A stretch of DNA of 64,000 nt from Anthracocystis setariae. Lineage: Eukaryota; Basidiomycota; Ustilaginomycetes; Ustilaginales; Ustilaginaceae. The translations under genes were made by a program, and so were the position numbers. Below, piece by piece: positions 49,185 through 58,921 of this stretch. Numbering within the stretch: position 1 is the stretch's first letter; every line of letters begins with the position of its first letter. Below the pieces are notes generated by a model, which was not told the origin of the DNA, ran no database searches, and saw only the letters and a program-made list of their open reading frames with translations. The DNA is taken from assembly GCA_928724745.1 (NCBI GenBank), contig CAKMXJ010000002.1, positions 372,001 to 436,000 of the forward strand, read 5' to 3'.

Positions 49185-50339
49185 CTAGTCAATGATGCCG
49201 TGCTTCTGGAAGAAGGCGTAGATTTTGTCATCGAGCCACTTGACATCTTGCTTTGAGTCGCCTGGGCCGCCTGCCCAATGGCCCCAAATGCTGGGGATGA
49301 CCTCGAGCTGGGCTTTATCGCCCATGATCCTTGCTTCCTCTTCCGAATCCTCTGGCGGGAAGTAGAGGTCCGTTTTCGCGGGAACGATGAGGGTTGGACA
49401 TTGGATGCCCTCGAGCGCTCTGTGGAAAGCGTCGTCGTCTTGACTGGTGACGACGCCTCCATCTCCACGCATGCCGAGTCGTCCGCCCTTGGTCTGCGGC
49501 ACATCGCGTTTGCTCTCGCCAGCATACAATGGCTGTGCCCCGACATCACCATGCTGCCACGTGTACAGCATGTACAACAGGTTGTTGGCGTCCTTTGAGG
49601 TGGCCCAAGCGTGCCAAAAGTGGGAGAGGATGTTGGAAGCGCCCTCGAGGCCGAAATGTTTCATGAACATGTCTTGGCGGTAGAACGCTTGTGAGAATCC
49701 CCAGCCGGCGTAGATGGTTCCGAATGCCTTGAGGCCGTTCACGGGTGGATGGTTGGGATCGTACTTGCCTGAGTTCCATTTCGGATCCAGCTGGAGAGTT
49801 TGCTTGAGCGATTCCAGGAAGATCCAATTATGAACAGCCGTCCTTGCCGAACCACAGAAGGGTATAGCAGCACGCACTGAGTCCGGGAACTGTGAAGCCC
49901 ATTGGAATGTCTGTCCAGCACCCATGGACCAGCCGATCACGATGACTTTGCCTTGGACGCCAAGATGTTGGTACACGAGCTTGTGTTGGGCAAGCACGTT
50001 ATCGTAGAACGTGGCGCGAGGAAGGTCAACGCCAAGAAGGTGGTTGGAGGGCGAGCTGGATTCACCATTGCCAAAGAGGGCTGGAACGATGATGAAGAAT
50101 TTGGCAGGATCCAGGGAATGTGTTTGAGGTTCTTGACCAAGAAGGGCGATGAGCCACTCGTTGCCATCGGTGATGGTGCCGGAGTACCAAGTAGGATAGA
50201 CTATCGCTGGCTTGCTAGCGTCGCCATAAGTACGGTAAGCGATATGAGCATCAGGGATGACCTCGCCGGACAGCAGCTCAAAATCGCCCAAGCTGAAGAG
50301 CTTGACGTTCGAGTCGCTTGGCTGAAATTGTGCAGGCAT
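49185..50339 (-). CDS. Homoserine O-acetyltransferase-like alpha/beta hydrolase
   Basis: Single exon, 384 aa. The fold is of the MET2/MetX group: AHIAYRTYGDASKPAIVYPT, the nucleophile elbow GWSMGAGQTFQWA, an Asp-bearing segment PAKTDLYFPPEDSEEE and the catalytic His in IPSIWGHWAGGPGD. Fungi often hold several such paralogues besides the true Met2; this one is shorter and lacks the full MetX consensus, so an unknown acyltransferase or hydrolase role is as likely as methionine synthesis. It is convergent with the epoxide hydrolase gene (124 nt between stops). Confidence 0.85.
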   Translation of the reverse strand: MPAQFQPSDSNVKLFSLGDFELLSGEVIPDAHIAYRTYGDASKPAIVYPTWYSGTITDGNEWLIALLGQEPQTHSLDPAKFFIIVPALFGNGESSSPSNHLLGVDLPRATFYDNVLAQHKLVYQHLGVQGKVIVIGWSMGAGQTFQWASQFPDSVRAAIPFCGSARTAVHNWIFLESLKQTLQLDPKWNSGKYDPNHPPVNGLKAFGTIYAGWGFSQAFYRQDMFMKHFGLEGASNILSHFWHAWATSKDANNLLYMLYTWQHGDVGAQPLYAGESKRDVPQTKGGRLGMRGDGGVVTSQDDDAFHRALEGIQCPTLIVPAKTDLYFPPEDSEEEARIMGDKAQLEVIPSIWGHWAGGPGDSKQDVKWLDDKIYAFFQKHGIID

Positions 50340-52733
50340 TGTGAATAACCGTGATTGAGTCGAACAGTGTAGTAACGCAACATTGACTCAAAAGGTCGTC
50401 AAGAGACCTATGGAAGATGGTAGCTCCAAGAATGTATCAAAAGAAACAGATTGAAAAAGACTCTTCGTCCAAGAGCTGAGCCAGCCACGTTGTAAGCACC
50501 ACCTCGGATGGTGCAGTCGGAGCGAAACGAGCAGGGTCAGGTGTTCACCTCGGGTATGCATTTGGATGAAGCGCTGGCTTGCGGCGTCTTGGTCGGAGCG
50601 GGGAAGCAACTGTGCCAAATTTTGACCGCGGTGGAGGCCAAAGCTTGTGCCAGTGACATTCTTCATCGCCGATTGACCCACTATAGGAAGCGGAGATCGA
50701 GTATCCCGTGAGTTGAGAGCAAAAGGAGAAAAAAAGTCAACCGCCCCCGCGCAACCTCAGCCGAGAATGTTGCGCCGAGAGTGCGATGTGACTGAGAATT
50801 TCTATGCATGGCGGCAAGATGCTCCATACAGTACACATCGGATTATGTACCTGACAGCATCCTGTACAGTGGCTGCACAGTATTGTACTGTACATTGCAC
50901 GTTCATTGCACTGTAGCAATGCTTGCATCGCGATGCAGGTGTCGTCAAGCCAATGGATCCGAACCTGTCGATTCTCCTGAAAGTTGCATGGAAAGCGTGC
51001 TACCATCCAGGGATCTACGAACCAGATGTCGGTCGCCAATCGGGGCTCGATCGCTTGGACGCAAACAATAAATCATGGCGGTCAGTCAGTCCCGCCGGTC
51101 GGTTATGCCAGAAGTGGTGATGACCAAGCGGTGCTGTTTTGCATCGGAGAGTAAGAAACAATTATGCGGCAGCAGGAGTCACCGTGATCCTTCTTAGTTG
51201 TACTGTATGTATAATAAAGTGTGTGTCAACATCCGTAAGAGCCCGAGTGAGAGGAGATGGAGGAATACATCAGTTGAGTCAATTGTTTCACGTGGGGTTG
51301 GACGCAACACTGCGATCAACTGCCATTGCTACAGTACAGTCAGTACTGACTGTCTTACAGTGTAATCAAACTGTAGTATCGGCTGGGTTGAAGCGGCGGA
51401 TCGAGTTGTAACGGTGTGCTGAGCCGAGCTCGGTGACAGCACAAAGAAAGAAGGTTTTCGAGCTTCTTCTCAATCCCGTCGTCTGCCCGTCCCTCTCAAA
51501 ATTGAGAATGATTTTTTTTTTGTTGTTTAAAAAAAAAGGGAAGAAAAAGGAAAAAGAAAGAAATCTTGGCCGTGTGACAGAATGCCTCGCTGGCGGTGCT
51601 CGCGAGGATTCAAGAGGGACCCTTGAAGATCAGGTTCTCAGACCAACACACCTCTGTTGAGACGCGACACGCCCGCTCGGTCTCGGCAGCTGAGTTGCAA
51701 TCCTCCAACAACAACCATGTACCCCTTCCCTGCCCACCAGGCACGATAGTGCCGAATCATGTTTACGGCGTTGCCCTCGGACCTATGGAAGTACATAACA
51801 GTACTGTACAGGACGAATGATCGCAACGCAGCAGGTCCAAGCTGGGGATCAGAATCATTACAGTATCAGGCAAGGGTTGAGGAGACAAGTTGAGCCTACA
51901 GTCGACTCGGGGGCTTTCTAGGCACGCTGCAGGCTGGCCTGCAAGCTGCAGCGCGTGCATCTACAGTTACAGTGCACTAAAAACCAATATACTGTACTGT
52001 ACTGTACTGTACTGTATTCAGCGCAAAAGCGTCCCGGTCCGACGCTGGCATTACAATAATGACAAGCTGCACGCTTGTACAGCACGATACAGTCTTCACA
52101 GGAACATCTTCGAAATGGTTCACAATGGCGCCACGGCAGACCAAGCCCCTGTCGACCCATGCTACTCTCGGGTCTCTTGACGCTAGAGCGGCACGCCAAC
52201 GGCCCCGGCAAGATCGTTTAGAGTCAGACGTGGATCTGACTGTGCTAGCTTTTCAGCGGGCTGATTCGTGAGACGCCCCCAACGGAAGCCTAATACCAAC
52301 CTACTGTGACTGTATTTGGCATGTCCCGAACTGCCAAGTTATGCCCTGTACTATATTTCGCTGCAACTCGCACGCAACGGCAGACAAGTTGACTTTTCCC
52401 GAGACTCACCAGCAGACATTTGCTGCTCGCTGCTCGCTCCGCCTAGTCCAGACCAAAGCGACAAGCCTTCTCGGTGGTTGGATCTTGGACACACACCATA
52501 CAGTATCCTCCTTTTGCTGATTTGAGTTTTTGATGCTCCTTCTTTCCTTCCTTCTTCCTACCTTGATCTACTCTCCGTCTCCACCTTCCAAGTCTCGTTG
52601 CACATCCCTCCTTCGTTGATCGTAGGCCCCCGGACTCGTTGCTACACTCCTTTTTTCTACACTCTTTCGCTTCGTCTCTCGACACCATCACCAGTACCTC
52701 CGACCAAATCCTTGCACAATCTTAAACGTCAAA
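50340..52733. other. 2.4 kb non-coding region with clustered ACTGTAC motifs
   Basis: The longest gene-poor stretch of the window. No ORF here carries a family signature. From 50.82 to 52.50 kb it holds many copies of TACAGTA/TACTGTA, including palindromic ACAGTACTGTACAG at 51798-51811 and the pentamer array at 51991-52015. The last ~250 nt are CT-rich and form the leader of the downstream GPI-protein gene. Confidence 0.6.
51991..52015 (+). repeat. Pentanucleotide repeat (ACTGT)5
   Basis: Five perfect ACTGT units. It lies inside a wider field of ACTGTA/TACAGT words. Confidence 0.92.
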
Positions 52734-53560
52734 ATGGTTTCCACAAAGATCACTACTTTGGCTGTGCTCGCCCTCGCTGCCGCCGACGCTGTCGTCTCCA
52801 CCATCGTGATCACCAAGCCTGTCGCGTAAGTCCTATCTCCAGGCGGACACAGTCCTCCAAAATTGTTGTCGTGGTGCACATCGTCCTCTAGCATAACTGA
52901 TGACTGACTGGACTTGCCCGTCTTCGCGTTTGATTCTACATCTTGAACAGCTCTACTGTTGGTCAGGGAGGCTCTGCTCTCGAGGTTCAATGGCAAGATG
53001 ATGGCATGGCACCCAACAGCGCCGCCTGGGGCAACGTCAACATCTTCCTCGCTACCGGTTCCAAAGATGTTCAGTTCAAGCTTCAGCAGCTCGCGACTGG
53101 TGTTGCTTACAACCTTGGCGATGCCACCTACCCCATCGATGCTACCGTTGGTCCCAACGGTGGCTACTACTTCCTCCGTTTCGAGGGCACCAACACCACC
53201 GGCAGTGCCACTGGCATCCCGCAGATGGCTTTCTCGGCTCGTTTCACGCTCCAAGGCATGACTGGATCGTTCAACACCACCGTTATGGCTCAGCTTGCCT
53301 CGCTTACGGGATCGAGCAGCGCCTCTGCCGCTACTCCCTCGTCGTCGTCGTCGTCGTCGTCCAACTTCTACGGCTTCACTCCTACCACCTCGACCATGAG
53401 TGTTGCTGCTGCCAAGGGCTTTGCTACTTCGGCTAGCGCGGCTGCCAGCTCCAGCTCCAGCGCCAGCAACGCCAAGGTCAGCTCTCCGGCTTCGGCCAAC
53501 AAGGTTAGCTACGTCAGCGGTCTGCTCGGTCTCGCCGCCGCTGGTCTCGCTTTCCTTTAA
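52734..53560 (+). CDS. Secreted GPI-anchored Ser-rich protein, Kre9/Knh1-like domain
   Basis: Spliced model of two exons: 52734-52825 and 52951-53560 (233 aa), with a 125-nt intron. A signal peptide (MVSTKITTLAVLALAAADAV) is followed by an immunoglobulin-like Kre9/Knh1-type domain: ITKPVASTVGQGGSALEVQW across the splice, then VNIFLATG and YYFLRFEGTNTT. A Ser/Ala-rich low-complexity stalk includes a run of ~9 Ser (TCG repeat near 53339-53360). The C-terminus is hydrophobic (GLLGLAAAGLAFL), as expected for GPI-anchor addition. A cell-wall or plasma-membrane surface protein; Kre9 relatives act in beta-1,6-glucan assembly, but this role is not shown here. Confidence 0.88.
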
Positions 53561-53997
53561 GCAGACCTCTGAAGTCCAGATCGATCAAATTCGCAAGCGT
53601 TTCGTTGGACACTCCCTCTCTCGTTGGACATGGCAGACGGAACTCGCTTGAAGCCGCTCCGGTAGCGCTTGATAGTTTCAGTTTGCTGTCGCGCCGTTGC
53701 TTCGTCTTGTTATTTGGGTTGGAATTTGCGTTCGACAATGGTCGTCCCCTTCGTTTTCATCATCGTCTTGTCGCCGCACTTTCAGGCTCGTTTGCTGCCT
53801 GCTTGGAATGGAGTCGGCGTCAGGATGTCTTTTTGCTTTAGGACTTTTCATTCGCTCTTCATGGTGTGTTCGCCTCTGTAAATATTGTGCCAGGAATTAC
53901 ACTCTCTTTTGACTCGGACGTCATCACAGCTGTGTGCTCACGCTTGTAGCAGCATACACAAGACGAGGGGATCGACTTCGTATGGATTGAGTGACGA
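53561..53997. other. Convergent intergenic region
   Basis: Downstream of the GPI-protein gene and of the SCP2 gene; nothing recognised. Confidence 0.45.
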
Positions 53998-54561
53998 TTA
54001 CAGTTTGGCAACGCGGGACATCTTTTTGACTTCGTTCATGAGGACAGTCTGCATTCTGAGACCAAGCATGATGTTGCCCTTGACCTTGACCTTGCCCTTG
54101 ATGAATGCTGCCTGAGGGCTCATCTGGCCGAGCGCCACCCTGATCATATCTCTGTCGCTGATGGTCATCACGCAGTCCGGTTTGGGCTTCACCGGTCCTG
54201 AACCCTTGATGATCTTGCCTTCTCGCTTCATGTCGACGTAGAACTGCACGACCTTGTCTTTGGCGCCTGAGTCCGGGTTCGTCTTGACGTTGAATAGAAA
54301 GACTCCATTGACGGCTTTCTTGGCTTGAGCCATATTCATCATGTCGAGGCCGGCGGTGATGCCTTCTTCATCTTCAGAGTGGAGGAGCGCCCAGTAGACG
54401 ACACAGAAGAGTTTCGAGACCTCAACACCGTCGATCTTCAGCTCGGTGGGATCCACTTGTTGGTCAAGTGGCTGGGACGAGTCGGAGAAATCAATGTCGT
54501 CAGCTTGCTCCAGCATGATCTGGAACAAGTTGGATTCGTCAACCTCTTCGTCCTTGCCCAT
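53998..54561 (-). CDS. SCP2 sterol-binding domain protein with C-terminal AKL
   Basis: Single exon, 187 aa from the ATG at 54561 (MGKDEEVDES). An in-frame Met at 54675 would add a 38-residue leader. The C-terminal half is an SCP2 domain: VNGVFLFNVKTN, VVQFYVDMKREGKIIKGSG, CVMTISDRDMIRVALGQMSP, AAFIKGKVKVKGNIMLGLRM. It binds fatty acyl-CoA or sterol non-specifically. The protein ends SRVAKL; AKL is a strong PTS1, so it is predicted to act in the peroxisome matrix, as SCP2 proteins commonly do. Residues 1-80 are an acidic helical extension of unknown role. Confidence 0.92.
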   Translation of the reverse strand: MGKDEEVDESNLFQIMLEQADDIDFSDSSQPLDQQVDPTELKIDGVEVSKLFCVVYWALLHSEDEEGITAGLDMMNMAQAKKAVNGVFLFNVKTNPDSGAKDKVVQFYVDMKREGKIIKGSGPVKPKPDCVMTISDRDMIRVALGQMSPQAAFIKGKVKVKGNIMLGLRMQTVLMNEVKKMSRVAKL

Positions 54562-55489
54562 TCTGACAGTGTGTAGATGTTTGGTGTTGTGAGATTGAAT
54601 TGGAGCCTGTATAGATAGGAATGTTCCGGTCGAGCAGTGCTTACGAGCTGGTGTAGCGTAAAGGCGGAGAGGCACAGATCAGCGGGGGAAGATATATATC
54701 CGACTGATAGGTGCAGGCACTCGTTTGATTAGTGGTCTACCTTGTGAATCGTACTTTTTGCAACGTACAATCTTTCACGTTTCTGGTCTGGTAAAAGTAG
54801 AGGCAATGGGGTTCGTGCGCAGGATACGAAGGACTAATGGAAAATGATGGTCTTGGGAATAAGACTTAGCGAGCTAGATGCAGGCATTGAAGTCTCGTCT
54901 GTTCAGAGTCCATGCAGTCTCGCCTAAATGACACACAACTCAAAGAAGGCATCGTGTTTGTCCCAACGATGGCGTAAGGCAGCACCATCCTCGCTTCACA
55001 CTTTGCCTGTGGCCTGAAAGAGTTAGCGGGGCAATGCACAACCACAGACAATAGGCAAAGTCTGAGTAGTACAAGTCTTGGGTACGGTCGATGTCCTGGA
55101 AGCAAAGAACTCAAATTATTGTGGGGTAAACCACCGCCGCGGGCGTATGAGCGAGCAAGACCTCCCGATGGCCGCCACTAGGGCAGAGTCGATTACACAA
55201 TCCTTTCACACTCCAACGCCTCCAAATCGGGACGCAGAGTTGTTCTGTGGAGGCTGTCAGCCGCACGAAAAAAGAGCGGAAAATTAAAAATAAAATGAGA
55301 GAAGCGGAAGAACAGAAAATTTTGAGATCGTGCGCCGATTTCCGACATTACTCCACCTGGAAGAAAAGTGTTCAAGGTCAACAAGAACCGTTTCAGCTGC
55401 TTGCATGTTGGCCATTTGCTCATGTTGGCCATTTGCTCACCTTACAGCAACGATCCCATCTATACCCCTCCGACACAGCGATCCTCACA
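54562..55489. other. Divergent promoter region of the SCP2 and Ofd1-like genes
   Basis: A TATATAT stretch at 54692-54698 lies ~130 nt from the SCP2 start. A 17-bp direct repeat lies at 55405-55438 in the leader of the Ofd1-like gene. No gene recognised between. Confidence 0.5.
55405..55438 (+). repeat. 17-bp perfect tandem repeat in the Ofd1-like 5' leader
   Basis: CATGTTGGCCATTTGCT occurs twice in direct succession (55405-55421 and 55422-55438), 51 nt before the ATG at 55490. Each unit contains an upstream ATG. Confidence 0.92.
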
Positions 55490-57550
55490 ATGGCTGCTTC
55501 GGACGTCGCATCGGCTTTTGCACCCAAGCTGCTCGCAGACGAAACCGTTTCGCAGTACAACAAACAGTATGAAGCCAGCGCGCCCTACAAACACGCCGTC
55601 ATCCCCGCCCTTATCGATGAGGATCTTCTCAAAGCCACCCGTCACGAGATCATCGAAGAGCTTCGCTTCGCCGAAAAGGAAACCGACATCTACAAGGTGA
55701 ACCAGACCGGCGATCTTGCCAACCTCGATGGTCTGCCCGAAGAAGAAGCCGGCCGACTCCAGTCCCTCCTCCGTGTGCGCAACGCCATCTACTCGCACGA
55801 ATTCCGATCGTGGCTTCAGCAAGTCACCGGCTGCGGACCGCTCAGTGCCAAGAAGAAGGATATGAGTATCAACGACTACCGCCAAGGATGCCATCTTCTC
55901 AACCACGATGATGTCATCTCGACTCGCCGCGTCTCGTATATTCTTTACCTTCCCGATCCTAGCCAGCCATGGCAGCCCGAGTGGGGTGGTGCGCTCGAAC
56001 TGTACCCAGTCAAGACCAAGGGTACACCTGATGATATCCCCAGCAAGGTCATCCCGCCCAAATGGAATCAGTTCACCTTCTTCACTGTCCAGCCAGGCCA
56101 CTCGTTCCACTCGGTCGAGGAGGTCGTTCACCCCACCCAGTCGAGGTTGAGCATCTCGGGTTGGTTCCACAGGCCGCAGGAGGGAGAGGAGGGATTCACC
56201 ACCGAGGATGAGAAGAAGGAGGCCGAAGTGGAAAGGGAGATGAGCAGTCTTGAAAGTTTGTCGGCCAAGGAGAACGCCAAGTTGTTCGAGGCATATCCAG
56301 AGTCCTGTCCACCACCGCTGCCCGGCTCGCCGCTATCACAGGACGAAAAGCGATTCTTGATCCAGTTCCTCAACCCAGCCTACCTCGTTGAGAAGACCCA
56401 GGAGCAGCTCTTCGAGCAGTTCGGAGATGAATCGCAAATTCTCCTCTCCGAGATTCTCAAGAAGGACATCGCACAGGCACTGGAAAAGGCGTTGCGTTCC
56501 GCGGACGCCAAGGACGGCTTTCAGTGGTGGACAAGTGGTCAAGGCGAAGCATCCACCCGGATTCAGCCTCACAGCGTCGGTACGGACCGCGCCGATAATG
56601 CTGATGCCGAGGCCAAGCGTTGGAGCATTTCAGGCCCGCCACACAAGCAGCGTTACGCTGTCCTGTCTGAGCAAGCCACGCCTGCCAAAGCGAGCGATAT
56701 CGCTGCCACGCAGCTTCCCGACCCTCTTCCCACCGATGCCGGCGAGCTCCTTCGTTTGCTCAGCACAGTGCTATTCCCGTCGGATGCATTCCGACACTTG
56801 CTCGCCAACATCTCCCAGCTCGTTCCGCTCGGTGCGCGTCCGGTCGAGGCAAGGCGATTCCGTCCCGGTCTCGACTATACTCTGGCTCGCTCCGACACTG
56901 AGCCCGTCCTCGACGTGACGCTCAACCTCACTCCAGATGTTGTCAAGCCGTCGTTGGAAGAGGAACGGAAAGCCGGCCCTCGCGGTCTCGCGGGCAAGGC
57001 CAAGAAGGTCAAGACTCGCACCACGCCGTCTTCGTCCAAGTTGCTCGCCAAGAAAGATGCCAAGGCGCTTTCGGCTAAGTGGGAGAACGGTGACATCGGA
57101 GGTTGGGAGTGCTACATGGCTCCCCACGAGGGCGAGGAGGATCCAGCAGTTTACCAGAGCGGGAACAGTGGGAAGAAGAAGGCTGTCGAGGAGGAGGAAG
57201 AAGAAGAAGAAGAAGAAGAAGAAGAAGAAGAAGAAGAAGAAGAAGAAGAAGAAGAAGAAGAAGAAGGGGATGCCGAGATGAAGGATGCTGATGGTGAAGA
57301 GGAGGAAGAGGAGATTGTCGAGATGATCGAGGATGACGGCGAGGATGACGATGAGGACTTTGATGGTGTGCTGCTCAACTTGACACCGAGCTTCAATACG
57401 CTTAGCGTCGTGTTGAGGGACGAGGGTGTGATGAGGTTCGTCAAGTATTTGGCAGCGTCGGCTGGAGGATCGCGATGGGATGTGATTGGAGAGTACGAGA
57501 TCGGTGCCATCGCGGAAGAAGATGAGGACGCGGAGGACGTTGATGCCTAA
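55490..57550 (+). CDS. Ofd1/Tpa1-type 2-oxoglutarate/Fe(II) prolyl hydroxylase
   Basis: Single exon, 686 aa from the ATG at 55490 (cacaATGgc); the frame continues upstream to 55247 but that part looks like leader. The N-terminal dioxygenase domain carries the iron ligands in CHLLNHDDVISTRRVSYILY and later FHSVEEVVHPTQSRLSISGW. A linker and a second, degenerate double-stranded beta-helix domain follow, as in yeast Tpa1 and fission yeast Ofd1. These enzymes hydroxylate ribosomal protein Rps23 and, in Ofd1, regulate the sterol/hypoxia factor Sre1. Near the C-terminus a (GAA)23 tract encodes part of a ~27-residue Glu run, followed by more acidic sequence. The closing GVLLNLTPSFNTLSVVLRD fits the family. 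Confidence 0.92.
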   Translation: MAASDVASAFAPKLLADETVSQYNKQYEASAPYKHAVIPALIDEDLLKATRHEIIEELRFAEKETDIYKVNQTGDLANLDGLPEEEAGRLQSLLRVRNAIYSHEFRSWLQQVTGCGPLSAKKKDMSINDYRQGCHLLNHDDVISTRRVSYILYLPDPSQPWQPEWGGALELYPVKTKGTPDDIPSKVIPPKWNQFTFFTVQPGHSFHSVEEVVHPTQSRLSISGWFHRPQEGEEGFTTEDEKKEAEVEREMSSLESLSAKENAKLFEAYPESCPPPLPGSPLSQDEKRFLIQFLNPAYLVEKTQEQLFEQFGDESQILLSEILKKDIAQALEKALRSADAKDGFQWWTSGQGEASTRIQPHSVGTDRADNADAEAKRWSISGPPHKQRYAVLSEQATPAKASDIAATQLPDPLPTDAGELLRLLSTVLFPSDAFRHLLANISQLVPLGARPVEARRFRPGLDYTLARSDTEPVLDVTLNLTPDVVKPSLEEERKAGPRGLAGKAKKVKTRTTPSSSKLLAKKDAKALSAKWENGDIGGWECYMAPHEGEEDPAVYQSGNSGKKKAVEEEEEEEEEEEEEEEEEEEEEEEEEEGDAEMKDADGEEEEEEIVEMIEDDGEDDDEDFDGVLLNLTPSFNTLSVVLRDEGVMRFVKYLAASAGGSRWDVIGEYEIGAIAEEDEDAEDVDA
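57197..57265 (+). repeat. In-frame (GAA)23 microsatellite
   Basis: Twenty-three GAA units inside the Ofd1-like coding region, flanked by GAG codons, encode poly-glutamate. Copy number is probably variable between strains. Confidence 0.93.
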
Positions 57551-57924
57551 AGTCGTTCGTGCCAGCTTGATATAGACCACATTTTTGTTTTTCCAACTTG
57601 TTCCGCACATCGCATTCAATACACCATGGTCCTTGAAAAAAGCGTTCGTCAAGTTTGTTTCGTCGTCAGCGGTGAGCTCGAAACCGACATGTCAATATCT
57701 TATCTTTGACGGCGCACATGTGAGTCTCGTCCGAATCAAAGCGCGTAAAGTGCCCATTTCAGCCGAGTCGTGTGTTGGTTAGGCGCCAAAAAGCGAGTCG
57801 AGTGTTGGTTTCGACCTGTGTGCGCGCGCTACTTTTCAGAAGATTCCCAACTGCCACGCTGTGGTTTGACACCTTCCCTTCCTCTGACCTGCGTCTTCAT
57901 CACCCTCATCAACCCATTGTAGCC
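57551..57924. other. Intergenic region upstream of the CHY zinc-finger gene
   Basis: About 370 nt; terminator of the Ofd1-like gene and promoter of the next. Two similar GCCGAGTCGTGTGTTGGTT-like words occur near 57761-57810. No gene recognised. Confidence 0.4.
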
Positions 57925-58737
57925 ATGTGGTACGTTCAGCACCCCGGTCATAGCCATCTGCACTAAGCAGGATTCGTGACACTGACCTTGATTGCGCTCC
58001 GAAACAGCAAGCACATCCTTAACGCACAGGTATCGATTCGGGCACCGTGCTGTCAGAAGTTCTTCGACGTAAGTACCCACCTCCCTCAGCAGTCTACTAC
58101 CTCTAGAAGCTGACCCAAGCAGACTCCTACCATTGTCTCTGCCTAGTGCCCGCAATGTCACGCTGAATCGCAAGATCACTCGCTGCGAAAAACCATCGAG
58201 ATGGCGTTCATCTGCAAAAAGTGTCGCAAAGCCTTCCGCAAAGATCTCACGCAGTACGAGGAGTCGGACGAATTCTGTCCGCACTGTGATAATCACTACG
58301 TACGTCTCCCCTTCCCTCTCCCTCCCTATCGCTCTCCCGTAATCTTCTGCTGCTAACCTTTGCAAAACGCCCTCTGCCGTCGACAGGTGATCGAAGCGAA
58401 AACACCCCAAGCTGTGCTCTCGGTGGAGGGAGAAGACGCACGAGTCGACTCGCGCATGCTGCGCGATGACCGAGTCAAGTACGATCCGCGCAAAGACTTT
58501 TACTTCCGCCGTGTCGCCGCCCAGCAGACGGAACGCATTGATGAAGGCGGTTGGCTGCAGGCGATCAAGGATAGAGCCGCTGGGTTGTTAGGTCCCGACG
58601 GACTGCCCATCGATACAGCAGGTCCCATGGGGAGCGATGGAAAGCCGTTGCTCGACGCTTCAGCATTGACAGGTGCGCCATCTGCAGGCAAGCAACAGTG
58701 GAGTAAGTTCAACGACGATGATCTGGACTGGTCTTAG
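57925..58737 (+). CDS. CHY-type zinc-finger protein (Hot13-like)
   Basis: Spliced model of four exons: 57925-57929, 58008-58068, 58147-58299 and 58387-58737 (189 aa); introns are 78, 78 and 87 nt. The first coding exon is only 5 nt (ATGTG). The joined protein begins MCKHILNAQVSIRAPCC, then FDCPQCHAESQDH, ICKKCRKAFRKD and DEFCPHCDNHYVIEA. This is the Cys/His pattern of CHY zinc fingers, as in Hot13, the zinc-binding helper of the mitochondrial intermembrane-space Mia40/Erv1 system. The C-terminal ~110 residues are hydrophilic and contain FYFRRVAAQQTERIDEGGWL. Zinc binding is near certain; mitochondrial function is inference. Confidence 0.85.
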
Positions 58738-58921
58738 CAGATAGAGCAAGACCGTCATGTATTTGTACCAACACTTTCAAACTCGTAAGCCATTCAAGCA
58801 CACGCACGACGAAGATCGTCAAGACACGAATCGGGAGACGTGTATTGTCGCAAGCATCTATTAGAATGGGTATCAGCTCGCGTCAAACATCGGAAAGGAT
58901 GGTAAAACCAAACGACGCTAC

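Noticed and set aside
50388..50681. 97-codon ORF upstream of the homoserine-acetyltransferase-like gene
   Set aside because: No signature; surrounding 2.4 kb appears non-coding.
56771..57652. Minus-strand ORF with a long poly-Phe run
   Set aside because: Antisense reading of the (GAA)23 tract in the Ofd1-like gene.
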